A stretch of DNA of 64,000 nt from the NCBI RefSeq assembly GCF_021134715.1, contig NC_060021.1, positions 4,278,001-4,342,000 of the forward strand, written 5' to 3'. Source of the stretch: Daphnia pulex (lineage: Eukaryota; Arthropoda; Branchiopoda; Diplostraca; Daphniidae). The translations under genes and the position numbers were made by a program. The notes below the pieces were generated by a model, which saw only the letters and a program-made list of their open reading frames with translations, was not told where the DNA came from and ran no database searches. Below, one piece after another: positions 47,896-59,090 of this stretch (position 1 is the first letter of the stretch; each line of letters begins with the position of its first letter).

Positions 47896-49702
47896 AGTGT
47901 TTTCTGGGGAAAGATAGAGAAATAAAAAAAAAAATAAAAAAAAAATGGAGAAAAAGAAGTTACAAATCCATTATTTAGATGATTTGGCGAAACGGTCAAA
48001 CAGGCAGGTGTAGTCATTCCTATGATAACTGAATTTCCCGGCCAGTAGCGATACAAGATGAACTCTGGCAACAGATTCATCGGTAGCCAATCAGGAAGAG
48101 CCTTGATGGTTCGCGCGTATCTTGTTTCGATTTTGGTAGTTGCAGTCGCGCGGGCAACAAATTTTCCAACAATCTCCATTCCTGCCGGCAACCCGGGACG
48201 GTTGAATTTACCAAACCGTCCTGGATTGCTGAAAGTAATAGAAAATGGGGAAAATTAGACAACTACCAAATTAATAGCATTTAATACAGTTTACCTTTCA
48301 CTTTGTTCTAGTGACGCGACCAATTTGTCAAAGTATCCAACGGTCAATGTATTCCCAGCCGATAGCCGGGCGCACAAGAAGACTAACGTCTTGTTCTTCC
48401 GGGGCACATCTTTCTTTGGGATATCAAGAATTCTTGGAGTTGGTGGAAATAGCGTTGTTATGTAATTGTGCTCGCAGGATACGCATGAATTCGTTGTCGT
48501 GCGGTAGATGCGACTTACGTAACGCTCGCAAAATGAGAAAATCGGTCCGTCGACCGTCGCTACTTTAGTTGTCCACACAACAACATTGGACGCCAAGATT
48601 TCCAAGATCCCATAGAAAGGGCAAACTCGCCTGTTTGAAAACAAAAAAAAAACTTATTAGAAAAAAATAAGTAAATTCGGTAATAAAATTGGTCTTACCA
48701 TGTGAGCGTTTCAATCTTCTCTTGAAGCGACAAATGCGAAACACCTGTTAACATGGACAACATTTCGTTCCATTCAATACTTTCCTTTGGACAGGAGAGG
48801 CTGTTGTTGGCGTTGTAACATTTAAAAGCAGCATTGCCTGGACAGATCAGACAATCACCACTCCAACCTTCAGGTAAATCGTCACTGGACGACAGTTGTT
48901 CTATTGAAAAAATAAATTTTGGTTACTAAACAATAAAAAAAACGAAAACTAAAACGAAAAAAGCATACCGAGGCAATATGTGTGAAAAGAGGCAGATTTG
49001 TCAGAATAATACTGCTCAAATGCCTGTAATTTTGGCTCACAATTTTCTTGAAGAGTTGACCCGTCAATCGCATTTTCTTCTGATGGGATCCAGACTTCGT
49101 TTTTAAGTGATGGAGACGATTTAACGGTAAAATTTTTCCCGAGATATGAATGATCGACATCAAGATCAATAAACGGCGGATTGCACGTTTCTGGTTCATT
49201 CTGGTTTTTTTTCAAAGTACTTTGTTTCATTTTTCCCTTTTTTTTTCTTTTAAAAAGTCTCGAATCGGCTTGAAATTCTTCTACCGAGAAATTGAATTTC
49301 TTCAACAGATCTGCGGTTACTATTATTCCGTTTTCTTTGAGAATTTGAATCACTTGTGGTTTGCTTCTTGGATAGGTGTTACAACTAAAACAAATAAAAA
49401 AGAAATTTAATAGCAAGGAATTTGACGAATTCTAGAAATTATGAAAACTTACACCCAGAAATTTAATCGTTTACGAGGCGGATTGCCACATATTGAAAAA
49501 GGTCCTAGGCAGGTATTTGACGGTAGCCTAGCAATTGGTCGCCAATGTACAAATTTCGATTTCACCAATTTTGGATAGATTAATTCAGGGAAAATTTTCA
49601 AATCAGGTCTGTCGCTGTAAAACAAATTTGAAAATTGTAATGGGTAAAAAGAAAAGCGGTTAAGTTTTGAATTTTTCGATGATAAACGACACAACAAGTT
49701 GC
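47889..49702 (-). CDS. Unnamed gene family, paralog C (most intact)
   Basis: Minus-strand gene with at least five exons: about 49453-49614, 48969-49384, 48699-48900, 48295-48630 and 47889-48228, all bounded by GT-AG sites that keep the frame. Residues in order: RPDLKIFPELIYPK, a Lys-rich stretch, FIDLDVDHSYLGKNF, a cysteine patch (CLICPGNAAFKC), a second with RRVCPFYG, FSFCERYV and SCVSC, VFLCARLS, then NRPGLPAGMEIVGKF and PDWLPMNLLPEF. The paired cysteines suggest a zinc-binding fold. The first exon is unresolved (an acceptor lies at about 49702). The last exon reads into a Phe-rich tail. I recognise no named family; an OB-fold DNA-binding protein is only a guess. Confidence 0.6.
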
Positions 49703-49719
49703 TAGAAGGCAAATCAATT

Positions 49720-51408
49720 CAAAAGTTTATCATGAACAAAATCCTAGCAGTAAAACAGCGCGATGGCGTACAGATATTTTTCGATTCAAAGTAAATAAAT
49801 AAAAATAAATAAAATAAATACGGAAGGACGGACATCATCCATTAACAGCAGGTCCGTAAAAAACAGTAAAAGTATTCGTCCTCATTCAACTTTTACACAA
49901 AAACAGAACTCTTTTTCCCCCCTTTTATTATTCGCCAAACCCGATTTCAGGTAGATAAAAATATAACCTCCAAAGCTTTTATCATCGACGATTCAGTTGA
50001 TGCTCCTAAACGTCCCTCGTCGATTCTCTGTCGACGTCGGAGAGAGAAGGTCTTTCCCCGAATTCTACGCCATCCTGCCCGTGTTGCCTGTCAACTCTCT
50101 ATGCACGCTAGAACAGAGACTATTGGTTTACATCCACCCACACACTGTATACACAGTATACGGAATATATTTACCGTGTCACGTCGAGCGTCGATAAAGA
50201 AAAAGACATTGGAAAAGTCTCTGTATTTGTTTTGTCCCCCCATTTCTTTTTCCCGTGTACTACTTGTATGCGGAATAGGTAAGATTGTCGTCGGTCGGCT
50301 GAATCAACAAATAGATGTAGTATATCATCGACTACTACTACTACTACAACGAGAGAAGTTGTAGCAAAGGGGGAAAAAAGAAGAGCTCGCAAGTGAAATT
50401 GGTCCGACAATAAAGAAGCAAGACAACTGAAAGATATTGTCAGATATATCAATATTGAAATGGCCGTGTGCTATGGGTTGATGGCGACGGTTGGCAACGA
50501 ATCAAACGAAATGAAACCAAGCAAAAGAGATTATATGTCGACACACAAACACACAGCACAGCCCAGACGATTCCATCAGTGAATCAAAATCTATTTCTCT
50601 CTGTTCCTCCTCATGCGACACATCGGCCAAACGAGGTAACAAAAGAGACGCAACGGCAGGAGAAAGAGTTACTACCCCGCCATCGCGTTAGACATGTCGA
50701 TCCCGTAAAACATTGGAGAGCGGTGCCCAACAGTCGCGACAATGGGGCGAAACACGTTCGACCGTATCTCTCCTTGATTGATTCACAGTCGATCTTCTTC
50801 AGACCGATCGAATGAAAACAAAAAAAAGTCAAAGACAGGAAGCAAAAGTGGAGAGGCGTGTACCAACTAATGTCCATCCGATCCTATAGATGTGTGTAAG
50901 ACGCTCGTCGGGTCGACTTAAAAATAAGAAATAAAAGAGCGACGCCGATACAATCGGCAAGAGAAAGGGGAAATCACCTTTCCCCACCCCGAAAAAAATC
51001 GTTCGACATCAAAGTCCCATCAACTTCTCGTTTCCCCCTCACCTCCGTTTGCCGGCGTTTGATTCGCGTGATTGCGAGAGAAACGAATCCGGCGCGCCAA
51101 CCCGACCGACAGCTAAACGCCTTAAGTCATTGATGATGTATCCGGCTTGAATAATCACGCACGCGAGGCATCGTCCAGTCAACAACTGCTCCCCGACAAA
51201 AGAAATAAAGAGGCGGATGGATGGATGGATGGATGGACGCCCGCTCAACCGATTTTTTTCCAGCACCTGCCAATACTTTTTTCCCAGACATTATATTGAA
51301 AGACTACAGCGAGGAAAAAAGGGGGTCGGGTCGGTCTCTCGTCCGTTCACGGCACAAATGTAAAAGTAAGTAATTGAAGCCATAGTCCATCTCGACGACG
51401 AACGCCAA
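49720..51408. other. Non-coding flank inside duplication copy 2
   Basis: Counterpart of 2161-3850, with the same trinucleotide and GGAT runs. No supported gene. Confidence 0.45.
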
Positions 51409-54400
51409 TAAAGAAAACGTTGGCGGTCACGTTGGCTGCTGCTGCTGCTGCTACTCCCACTTGCTCAGATATTATTATACGACCGACCCGGAAGAAAAAA
51501 GAAAAAAAAAGAAAAGTTTTTCATCTCGGTCGATATTTTCTTTTCTGCAACTGACCTGGGGAACTTTCCCAACAAACGTTAGATGCCTGTGTGTGTTTGC
51601 AGTTGCGGCAGCTGTTTCTCCCATACGGAGAGGAGCATTTTGTTCTCAATATAGTCCCTTCTCAGCAGACGACAGTATTGATTACATTCACCCATTTTCT
51701 CCCCACCCCCCAACCCCCACCCTTCCATCCCTTGCATGTGTCGGCGTGTGCCAGTGAATGCAAGTTTCATCCTCCCGCGGGGTTAAGAGGGAAAAAAGAT
51801 CGTCTCCTTCTTCTTCTCTTCCTTGAAAAATAACAAAACAGGAAAAACAAAAGGAAACCGCTTCCAGGAGGCAATATCCTGGAACAACAGACACCATCAA
51901 GTGAGCTCACTGCCTCTCTATAAAGCCTTCAATCTCGCCTGTTCAATTATCCCGCTCCCATTTTTTCTTCCCTCTCTTTTTTTCACTAGGAAAATGAAAA
52001 TGCCGATGCAGATTCGATTTCTCAGGCCAGAAGCTTCTCTTATACGGCCGACGACTGGTGGGGCTGTCAAAGTTTTCGGGCGTCGGCGGTTGATGCGACG
52101 GCGACGCCCGCTCCCGGTAAGTGTTTTCTGCGGATCTCAAACTAATTCACTTTGCTTTCCTCCTCATCTGCGAGCAAACAAGTTGGGAGGTGGCAGAAGG
52201 GAGAGAGTTACTATATCGACGCCGCTGCAGAGTAGCATATAGCTCATTTGTGTTTAGCGTCGTAGAGTCTCTCGCTCTACCACGGCTCAATTCACGCACG
52301 ACGTCAAGACTATCCCGCTCTCGTTTAGCGTCGCGGGGAGAGAAAACAAAAATTCTGGATACAAGTCACTTTGGGCCGGTCAAGCGGGTGAAATGAGAAA
52401 TCATGTAGAGATATGGCCGACCTCCTGAATTGAACAAACAAAAGATCGTTCGACCGTCGCTCGGGATTAAATTGACCGATCCTTTCATCATCAAATTACC
52501 CCCAAAACGTTAAAAGCGGAGAAAAAGGGGTGAAAATTGTTTGCCTAACCAGTTTAGCATTGAAGTCCGTCAAACAAAACAAACGAGCGAAAAAAAAGCA
52601 GTTGTTTTTTTTTTATTTCTTTTTTTCTTGATCGCAATCAACTATCCACCACTCCCACCGTATAAACCTTCCACCAACCCAGCCATTTTTGTTTTCTTTC
52701 TCCTTTTACAACATAGAAATAACCAAGAGAGAGAGAAAAACATAAATAAAACACACGGCGCTAGATGATTTGCTTGGTGTAAAGGACACTTACGGGAGAG
52801 ACAGAGAGAGACTATAAAAGAAGTTTGACGTTATTCAACGTGCGGGCCACAAAATGGCGAGACGGATAACAGCAGGCAAATAGACGACAAGAAGAAGCTG
52901 TTCCCGTCCCCGGTTTCCCCCTTTACCCCCCAAAAAACTACGATATCTGCGCCAGAGCTCTGCTCAAAAAGTTGTGTCTCTCCTCTTTTCTTCCATTCAT
53001 CAACCGAGCGAACAAATAAAAACGGAGGAAAGCCTTCCACAGCATAACCCTGAACTGCATCAAGCAGCCTATCTAAAATCAAAAGAGCTACACGTATAGG
53101 TTGTGGCTATACTAAACAAAAATGTTAACCACCATCACGCGTGTGATTTTTTTTTCTTCTTTTAACTTCCTTATAAAAATATAGTTACATGGATTTTTTT
53201 TTTCGTCCGGTTTTGTAGACATTGCCGTTGTCGGATTGATTGCGGAACCAGCGCGCCTGGAGTCGTGCGGAGAAAAAACTAGTCGAGCGAGTCGCAAAAG
53301 TCTCCCAAATACTTAACAAAAAAAAAAAAAAAATGGCACCACACGACGACGACGTTGGCCGATGCGAAGGAGAGAAAAGAAGAAGAAGAAGAAAAGTCAT
53401 TCGAGTAACGACACACAGGACAAGCAGAGCCGGAGCTCACCGCCTGACTGCTGATGAGCGCCACCCACCCAGGGTTTTTCTTCGTTATACTACGCCCAAA
53501 CGACACGTGCAAGAAAATAAGACAAATTCAATTAAAGTTGAAAAAAAAGTAAGTAAGTAAGAAAATTAGTATGTTCAATGGCGGATCCTTTGATTTGATG
53601 GGCTTCCCCCTACTAGCACTAGTTGTTACAAGAAGTCAGTAGCGGACAACCATACCAACAACTTTTTCTTGTCGTTTGCCGACGAAAAAAAAATAAATAA
53701 ACAAAAAAACCAAAAGAAAAAAGAAAAGAAAAACTTCCGATTTTCAATGGATCCGGAACCGAGAGACAAGACGCACGAAACGGTTCGGCACACACACAAG
53801 ACACGTCACATGAGGGGGGGGGGTTGAAACACAGCAGACGAGGACACGGGGACAATAGTAACGTCAAAGACACGCATATCCACACATACGGAACTGTACG
53901 GGCATCGGGAAAAAACTCCCGTCCAAGAGTTCCGAGAGTTCCTTAAGTCACTTGCACTCGACTTCAATCAATCAAAAGTCGGCCATGTCATGAAAACTAA
54001 AACTCTTGCGTCGAATTACACTGTCTTATCGTTTTGTTTCGACAAATAAATTATAAGTTTCCACAATGCGAATCGGATTAACACGGAAGAAGCAATTGTT
54101 GATTGAAAGGGGGGTGGCGGTGGTGGCCGCAATAATCCGCGACGAAATCAAACCCGCAAAAATTTGGTTGCCCGCAAAAAATATTTCACGATCGCACCAA
54201 ACAAAAACAAAACGTCGACGGGGGAAAACAAATAATTGCAGAGAGTCGAACACTTACAAAATAAAATTTGTTTTTCGTTCGTTCGTTTCTTATTCGACAG
54301 CACCTCGTTTCAAACGCGTCCGCTCGGGCATCGACTCGGCTAAAAGGATCCAAAAGGATCCAGGCTGAATCTCCCACCAAGCGCCAAAGGGACAAGCCGA

Positions 54401-54598
54401 AAAAGAACCAACACTATCGGAAATATCGACCATACTGCACTTGTACCCATCATCATCTCTTCTTTTATTCCCTCCCCCTTCTTTCCAACAGCGGAAAATC
54501 ACGCACGCCAACGGACAACGGACTAAATAACATCATCGACAGAATAGCAAAGGATAATTCTTTATGATCATAAATAATTGCCGATGGGCAGGACTCAC
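51409..54598. other. Low-density region with one candidate exon
   Basis: Contains CTG repeats near 51435, purine/pyrimidine-rich tracts and a poly-A run near 53319. The TATA-like CTATAAAAG near 52812 has no transcript assigned. Apart from the exon candidate at 51990-52116 no gene is supported. Confidence 0.4.
51990..52116 (+). CDS. Candidate first coding exon, Arg-rich
   Basis: A pyrimidine-rich acceptor (TTTTTTTCACTAG) precedes a 127-base segment ending in the strong donor CTCCCG|GTAAGT. An ATG at 51994 opens 41 codons with MKMPMQIRFLRPEASL and an Arg-rich end (RRRLMRRRRPLP). It could equally be an untranslated exon. The next exon was not found. Confidence 0.3.
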
Positions 54599-54793
54599 CC
54601 GTCAAACAGAAGGTGGCGTAATCAGAGTAGCAAGAATTCTTCAGCAGAAAATCGTCGCTACAACCACAAATCCACGAAGACGACGACGATGACGTGTTGG
54701 TGTTGGCCGGCTCTTCCGTCCGCGATGTAGAGTAGCGTGTAGAGCAAGACGAATTCGGTTGGTTCGTGCTCGTTGGCGGGGCGGTCGATGCTC
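54599..54793 (-). CDS. Symmetric phase-1 exon, Ser/Thr-rich with Cys
   Basis: Minus-strand exon of 195 bases (65 codons) between a good acceptor (GAAATTTTTTCAG) and donor (ACGG|GTGAGT), phase 1 on both sides, as in extracellular module exons. It reads STAPPTSTNQPNSSCS, a Ser run, then WICGCSDDFLLKNSCYSDYA and FCLTG. Six cysteines after a Ser/Thr-rich linker suggest a secreted or cell-surface protein. A degenerate partial copy lies at 57160-57235. Partner exons were not found. Confidence 0.5.
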
Positions 54794-54799
54794 CTGAAA

Positions 54800-56739
54800 A
54801 AATTTCAAAATGATTCAAATTAGACGCCGAATTCATTTCAATCAAAAAATGGCGAACGCATTTCCCTGTATGGTTTTTTTTCTGTGCTTATAATATTACA
54901 ATACTCATGACAGTCATAACTCTCTCTGTCTCTCATCTGTCTCTTTGTATCTGTCTCATCTGTCTACCATCCGCTTTGCATTCGAATCCGAAGAGTGAAA
55001 AAGGAAAGAACGAGGGGCTTTAGATGCGATCTAAACAAGCAATTCGATGCCGTTTTCCCTTCACAGTTCCCGTTTGCGGCCCATTCTCACGCACACAATA
55101 TTTGCAGAGACGACAAAATAGCTGTTTGAGAGATCCTACTGTTTGTCGCCAAAGTGTTGAGCGCGGGGTGTCGTTTCTCTGATATATTTCGTCGTCTCTA
55201 ATTCACAAATCCTCCCGCCACCCGAAAAAGAAAGTCGGCAATTCATTTCAAATTTAAAAATAAATACTTCACTTTTGTTTTTCTCCCTTCCGCAGGAAGT
55301 GTGGTGACCACCGAAAGAATACAGTAGGTATAAAACCCGCACTTTACAGTTTGATTCATATCAAGAGGTTGTCGCTCCCAGAGACGAGGCTAGATAAGAA
55401 TTAGATATAGCGGGAAATTTAAAATTCGGATATTCGAGCCAAATATGCAATTACGGGCGGTGCCGACAGTGCAGTGGTACCCAGCGCGTAAACCACAAAT
55501 TGCGTGAGAAGAGATATCTAGACTATACACAAAGCCTCTTCCGCATTACCAATCCCCCACTCATCTGGTTTCTCTCGATGGATCAATAATGACTAGGCAC
55601 GGGCAAGAAAAAAAAGAAAATAACAAAACGGTCATAGCTAATATAGTGTAGATGTTATGATTTCGAAGCTGATAAAAGGTCCTAGCTTCACCCCGCATTT
55701 CCCCCCCCATTCTCCGTCCAGACTATTCCGTCTACATACAGAGACGGAATAATTTTTTTTTCTATTAGGTTGGGGGATGGGATTCCATCTCGCACGTCAA
55801 TAAAAGTCAGCCAGAGTTGCCGGATTCGTTTTCACACACGCTCGTCTCTCTCTGCGCTATACATACTCGTCATTATAGATACTGCATCGCCATTGAGCGG
55901 CAGAGCCCTGCACACAGCACACACCAGTGTGTGTGCTGTGTTTCTTTTTTGGCTTCATTCCCCGGGATGTTTTCTTTGGCAGATTACTGCCAAGGAGAGA
56001 GAGAGAGAGCGACTTTGCTGGACTCTCTACCGCACCACTTTGGCTCTCGATGGATCTTCGCCCCCCCCCCCTTATTTCTTCCTTTTCCTTTTTCTTGTTA
56101 TTGTTGTTGTATGCGCTGCATGTATTCCGTGGCATACCCCATAGCCCAGGCAATACTTACTCAGTCTCTCTCTCTCTTGTGCGCTCGCTATCTTTTCTCT
56201 TTCTCTGTGTCTCTCTCGCATCTCTCGCATCGCTTCATTCCGGCCACATATTCAGACGGAGGGAGGAAACAAAAAAATATACCTATCGGAGGCAACCAGC
56301 CCTTGCCTGATAACCTAGTAGATATACAGTATTCGGCTTCGCAGAACCTGATTAATGGGCAACAGCAATAACAACGACCCCGGCTTCGAAAAACAACCGA
56401 GACCAAAACACACACAGAAAGGCCAAAAGAGAAAAGACCAGCACGGGTAGTAGCAGTACTGTACATATGAAACCCACCCCTTTCTCCATGAATAAAAACA
56501 AAACAAAGCTCACACACACACAAAATAATAAACAAAAATGTAAAAGGATATAGTGTGCGCTATGTATATGGAAGTGCTAGTCTATCGATGTGAGTAGAGA
56601 GACTAAATGGGGGGGAAGAATCGGACAAGTTTCGCTTTTCGCTTGGTGGGCCCATGACGATCGTCTATCGATAAGGCGATCGTTACGACACTAACAAAGT
56701 GAGGACGGAAAAGGAATCGAATAGAAACGGACGGGAACT
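54800..56739. other. Low-complexity-rich intergenic DNA
   Basis: CT-, CA- and GA-rich tracts (about 54910-54965, 55990-56220). GTATAAAAC at 55328-55336 is TATA-like, but no gene start follows that I can support. Confidence 0.4.
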
Positions 56740-56937
56740 TCACGCTCGGATTGACGAGCGAAAGTGGGAATGGACAAAAAAAATAAAGAGGCCCGGATGA
56801 TAATGGGCCTTGGTTCTGGGCAACAAGGCAGCTAGAACGACGATAATGACGAGCAGGATCAGGATGAACACCATAAGAAGGCCTAGAATCAAGAGTCCGA
56901 GTGAAGTCACGCCTAAGAGACCTCCGGCCTTTTGAAC
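56740..56937 (-). CDS. Single-pass transmembrane exon
   Basis: The minus-strand frame from a possible acceptor (GATAG|GTTCAA) reads QKAGGLLGVTSLG, then an unbroken hydrophobic run (LLILGLLMVFILILLVIIVV) and LAALLPRTKAH, ending at a TGA at 56740-56742. The span of about 28 hydrophobic residues with charged ends is a clear membrane helix. Upstream exons are not visible because the frame meets a stop before the poly-pyrimidine acceptor at 56955. It may be the last exon of a membrane protein gene. Confidence 0.45.
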   Translation of the reverse strand, partial: VQKAGGLLGVTSLGLLILGLLMVFILILLVIIVVLAALLPRTKAHYHPGLFIFFVHSHFRSSIRA

Positions 56938-57054
56938 CTATCCATCACACACTAGAAATGAAAGAGAAAGGGGAAAAAATTACCCAACCAATTTCGACAG
57001 AAAACGAAATCATATAGAGATCAATGGAAGAAGAAGAAGAGAGAATTTGAATTT

Positions 57055-57240
57055 CGAATTCGAAAAAGAACCAACACCATCGGAAATATCGACCATGCTG
57101 CACTTGTACCCATTATCATCATATGATGATATAATATTCTATTTAAAAACATACCCATCAGTCCACGACGACGACGACTTGTTGGTATTGGCCGGCTCTT
57201 CCGTCCAGGATGTAGAGCAGCGTGTAGAGATCACGACACT
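57055..57240 (-). pseudogene. Degenerate partial copy of the 54.4-54.75 kb exon region
   Basis: 57060-57125 matches 54398-54460 (AAAGAACCAACACCATCGGA and on), and 57165-57235 matches 54675-54745, part of the Ser/Thr-rich exon. The middle is deleted and the reading frame lost. It is a local, same-orientation duplication with an internal deletion. Confidence 0.7.
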
Positions 57241-57325
57241 GAAACCGTTGCCACCGAAACAAAAACTTGGCAAATAGTTAAGACTATCGGCCCAGTTTAA
57301 TGAAAGTGTAACAGAAACACAAAAT

Positions 57326-57508
57326 CAGCCAGAGAGCTTTACGACAACAGCACGACTCGTGTTACACAACAAACAGAATTTTTTTTCACCGTCATGGGGC
57401 ACCATATTTCCTGGCTGAATTTTTGGCGGTAATGCGTTCTGCGTAAGAGGAGGAATGGTTTACAAATCAGCCATTTTGAACTTTTCTCTCCACCCATCCA
57501 ACCACCCA
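57326..57508. repeat. Local direct repeat, unit 1
   Basis: Starts CAGCCAGAGAGCTTTA and ends CACCCATCCAACCACCC. Repeated at 57584-57772 at roughly 85-90% identity by eye, with a 75 bp spacer. No coding capacity. Confidence 0.8.
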
Positions 57509-57583
57509 GGCACGACTCGTGTTATACACATCACACATGATTTAATTTCCGATGAAAATTAAACTGAAGAGATCAATCAAATT

Positions 57584-57772
57584 CAGCCAGAGAGCTTTAA
57601 GATGACAGCAGGCACGACTCGTGATACACACCAAACATAATTTTTTTTTCACCGTCAAGAAGCGCCATATTTCCCGAGCTGAATTTTTGGCGGCAATTCG
57701 TTATGCGTAGGAGGAGGAAGGGTTTACAAATTGGCCATTTTAAACTTTTCTCTCCACCCATCCAACCACCCC
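57584..57772. repeat. Local direct repeat, unit 2
   Basis: Second unit of the repeat at 57326-57508. Both share GGCACGACTCGTG, a poly-T tract, TTTCACCGTCA, and GCTGAATTTTTGGCGG. Confidence 0.8.
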
Positions 57773-58022
57773 ATTTAGAAAACAAGTTGGACATTTTGAA
57801 TTTTTTTTTCCTCACCCCTCCCCAACCTTCATTAATTATTTTAACTACACTAAAATTTAAGTGACGCAATAAGCAAACAAAAGAAATATGATTCGTATGA
57901 AAAAAGTTTTTATTGAATTGACATTCTTGAAATGTTGTTTATCACTTGTGAAAAAAATGACAGAAGTTGGATACATATGCAAATTAAATTTCACCAAGCA
58001 GATATGGTTAGTGTAACAAACA

Positions 58023-58847
58023 TCAAAAAAAATCAAAATTTCCATATCGTAGAGTTTTCAGTAAGCTTTGGACCACCACCTCATTGCCATCTGTTGATCC
58101 TATATTTTAATCAAATAGTTAAATTTCAATTTATTTTGTTTTAAATATTATTTTTAATTTTACCTGTGTAAAGTTCAAACTCTTTCTTTGCCCGATTGAT
58201 GTAATCTCCTTGGATTTTTTTGGATAATGTTGACCATTTTTGGACCGTTTTTGTTTGCAAATCCATGATGTTGTTTCGCCATTTTGGATTGTCTGGTAAG
58301 TTCTTACTGAATTCGTCACAGAAGTACCTGAAATATTAAAAATAAATAAATTAAAGAAATCTTAAGACAAATAAAATGGAAGCTTACCAGAAAATCGGGT
58401 TAAAACACATCTTGTCTACCAATTCTTTCTCCTTTTCTGGAATGGGGACAGCCAATTTGTCTCCAGTGTACGACCTTTCTCCAGGACGTAAAGCAATGAT
58501 CATGTTATCTACAATTCTTATCTCCTCCTCGATAAGTTTATTTCTTCTCTCCATTAGGCGACGATAATCATCCTTTTCTTCCTCTGGGAGTTTCTGAAAA
58601 AAAAGGAAAAGAAAAAGATTAGTTAAAAGGCAAACAAAATAAAATAAAAAAATAAATAAAAAAATAAAAAACTTACAATCCACCTTTGCTCTAGCGACTT
58701 GACCATTGATGGCAGAAATAACTTGTCAGGGTTATCCCTCAGAAAACACTCAGAAATGACGTCAACGAATGTTCCGAACGCATCCTTTTTTTTCAAAAGA
58801 TCATACCGATCTTGAAGATACTCAGATACACTTGTTTCCGTTTCCAT
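58023..58847 (-). CDS. Tandem HMG-box-like protein, 205 residues
   Basis: Complete minus-strand gene with four exons (58677-58847, 58388-58593, 58164-58327, 58023-58099). They total 618 bases and every GT-AG junction keeps the frame. It starts METETSVSEYL at ATG 58847. Two regions follow the HMG-box pattern of an N-terminal aromatic, NPDK or PDNP, RW or KW and an EEKDDY- or GDYINRA-type third helix. These are about residues 20-75 (DAFGTFVDVI, MVKSLEQRWIKLPEEEKDDY) and 120-185 (NPIFWYFCDEFSKNLPDNPK, QKWSTLSKKIQGDYINRAKK). HMG boxes bend DNA; two in tandem recall TFAM or HMGB proteins, but no acidic tail or mitochondrial signal is obvious. Function is inferred from fold only. Confidence 0.75.
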
Positions 58848-58944
58848 CTTCAGAACGAACGAATTTAAACAATCAGGGGAACGAAAGAAAATAGAGAATG
58901 AGTAAAGCCTACGTTTCTTATCTAATTTATACTCGAGTGAAGAA

Positions 58945-59090
58945 ATTTTGGTAGCCAAAAATCAAAGATTGAAATACTATTGGTGGAACAAAAACCACCC
59001 AGTAATAAGGGGGGGGGTTACGGGGGTTACGGGGAACTTGTTCCACCACTACCTGATACGCTTAAGCAAATTTTGGCTACCATCAGGGTA
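58945..59090. repeat. Inverted-repeat segment upstream of the HMG gene
   Basis: TTTTGGTAGCC near 58948 pairs with GGCTACCA near 59077, and TGGTGGAACAA (58981-58990 region) pairs with TTGTTCCACCA near 59038-59050. Nested stems around a G-rich loop suggest a small MITE-like insertion or a structured promoter element. Confidence 0.5.
59009..59034 (+). promoter_or_regulatory. G-quadruplex-forming tract
   Basis: Runs of 9, 5 and 4 G separated by TTAC twice satisfy the G-quadruplex pattern. The tract is about 160 bases upstream of the HMG-like gene start, on the opposite strand to its coding strand. Regulatory role is a guess. Confidence 0.5.

Larger units (their letters stand above)
47818..51408 (+). 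repeat. Segmental duplication, copy 2 (3.59 kb, direct)
   Basis: Direct repeat of 258-3850. This copy carries the better preserved version of the family gene (paralog C) and joins smoothly to the DNA on the right. It differs from copy 1 by scattered substitutions and a few small indels. Confidence 0.9.

Noticed and set aside
53319..53334. Poly-A run as a processed-pseudogene tail
   Set aside because: No gene-like sequence precedes it on either strand and no target duplication was seen.
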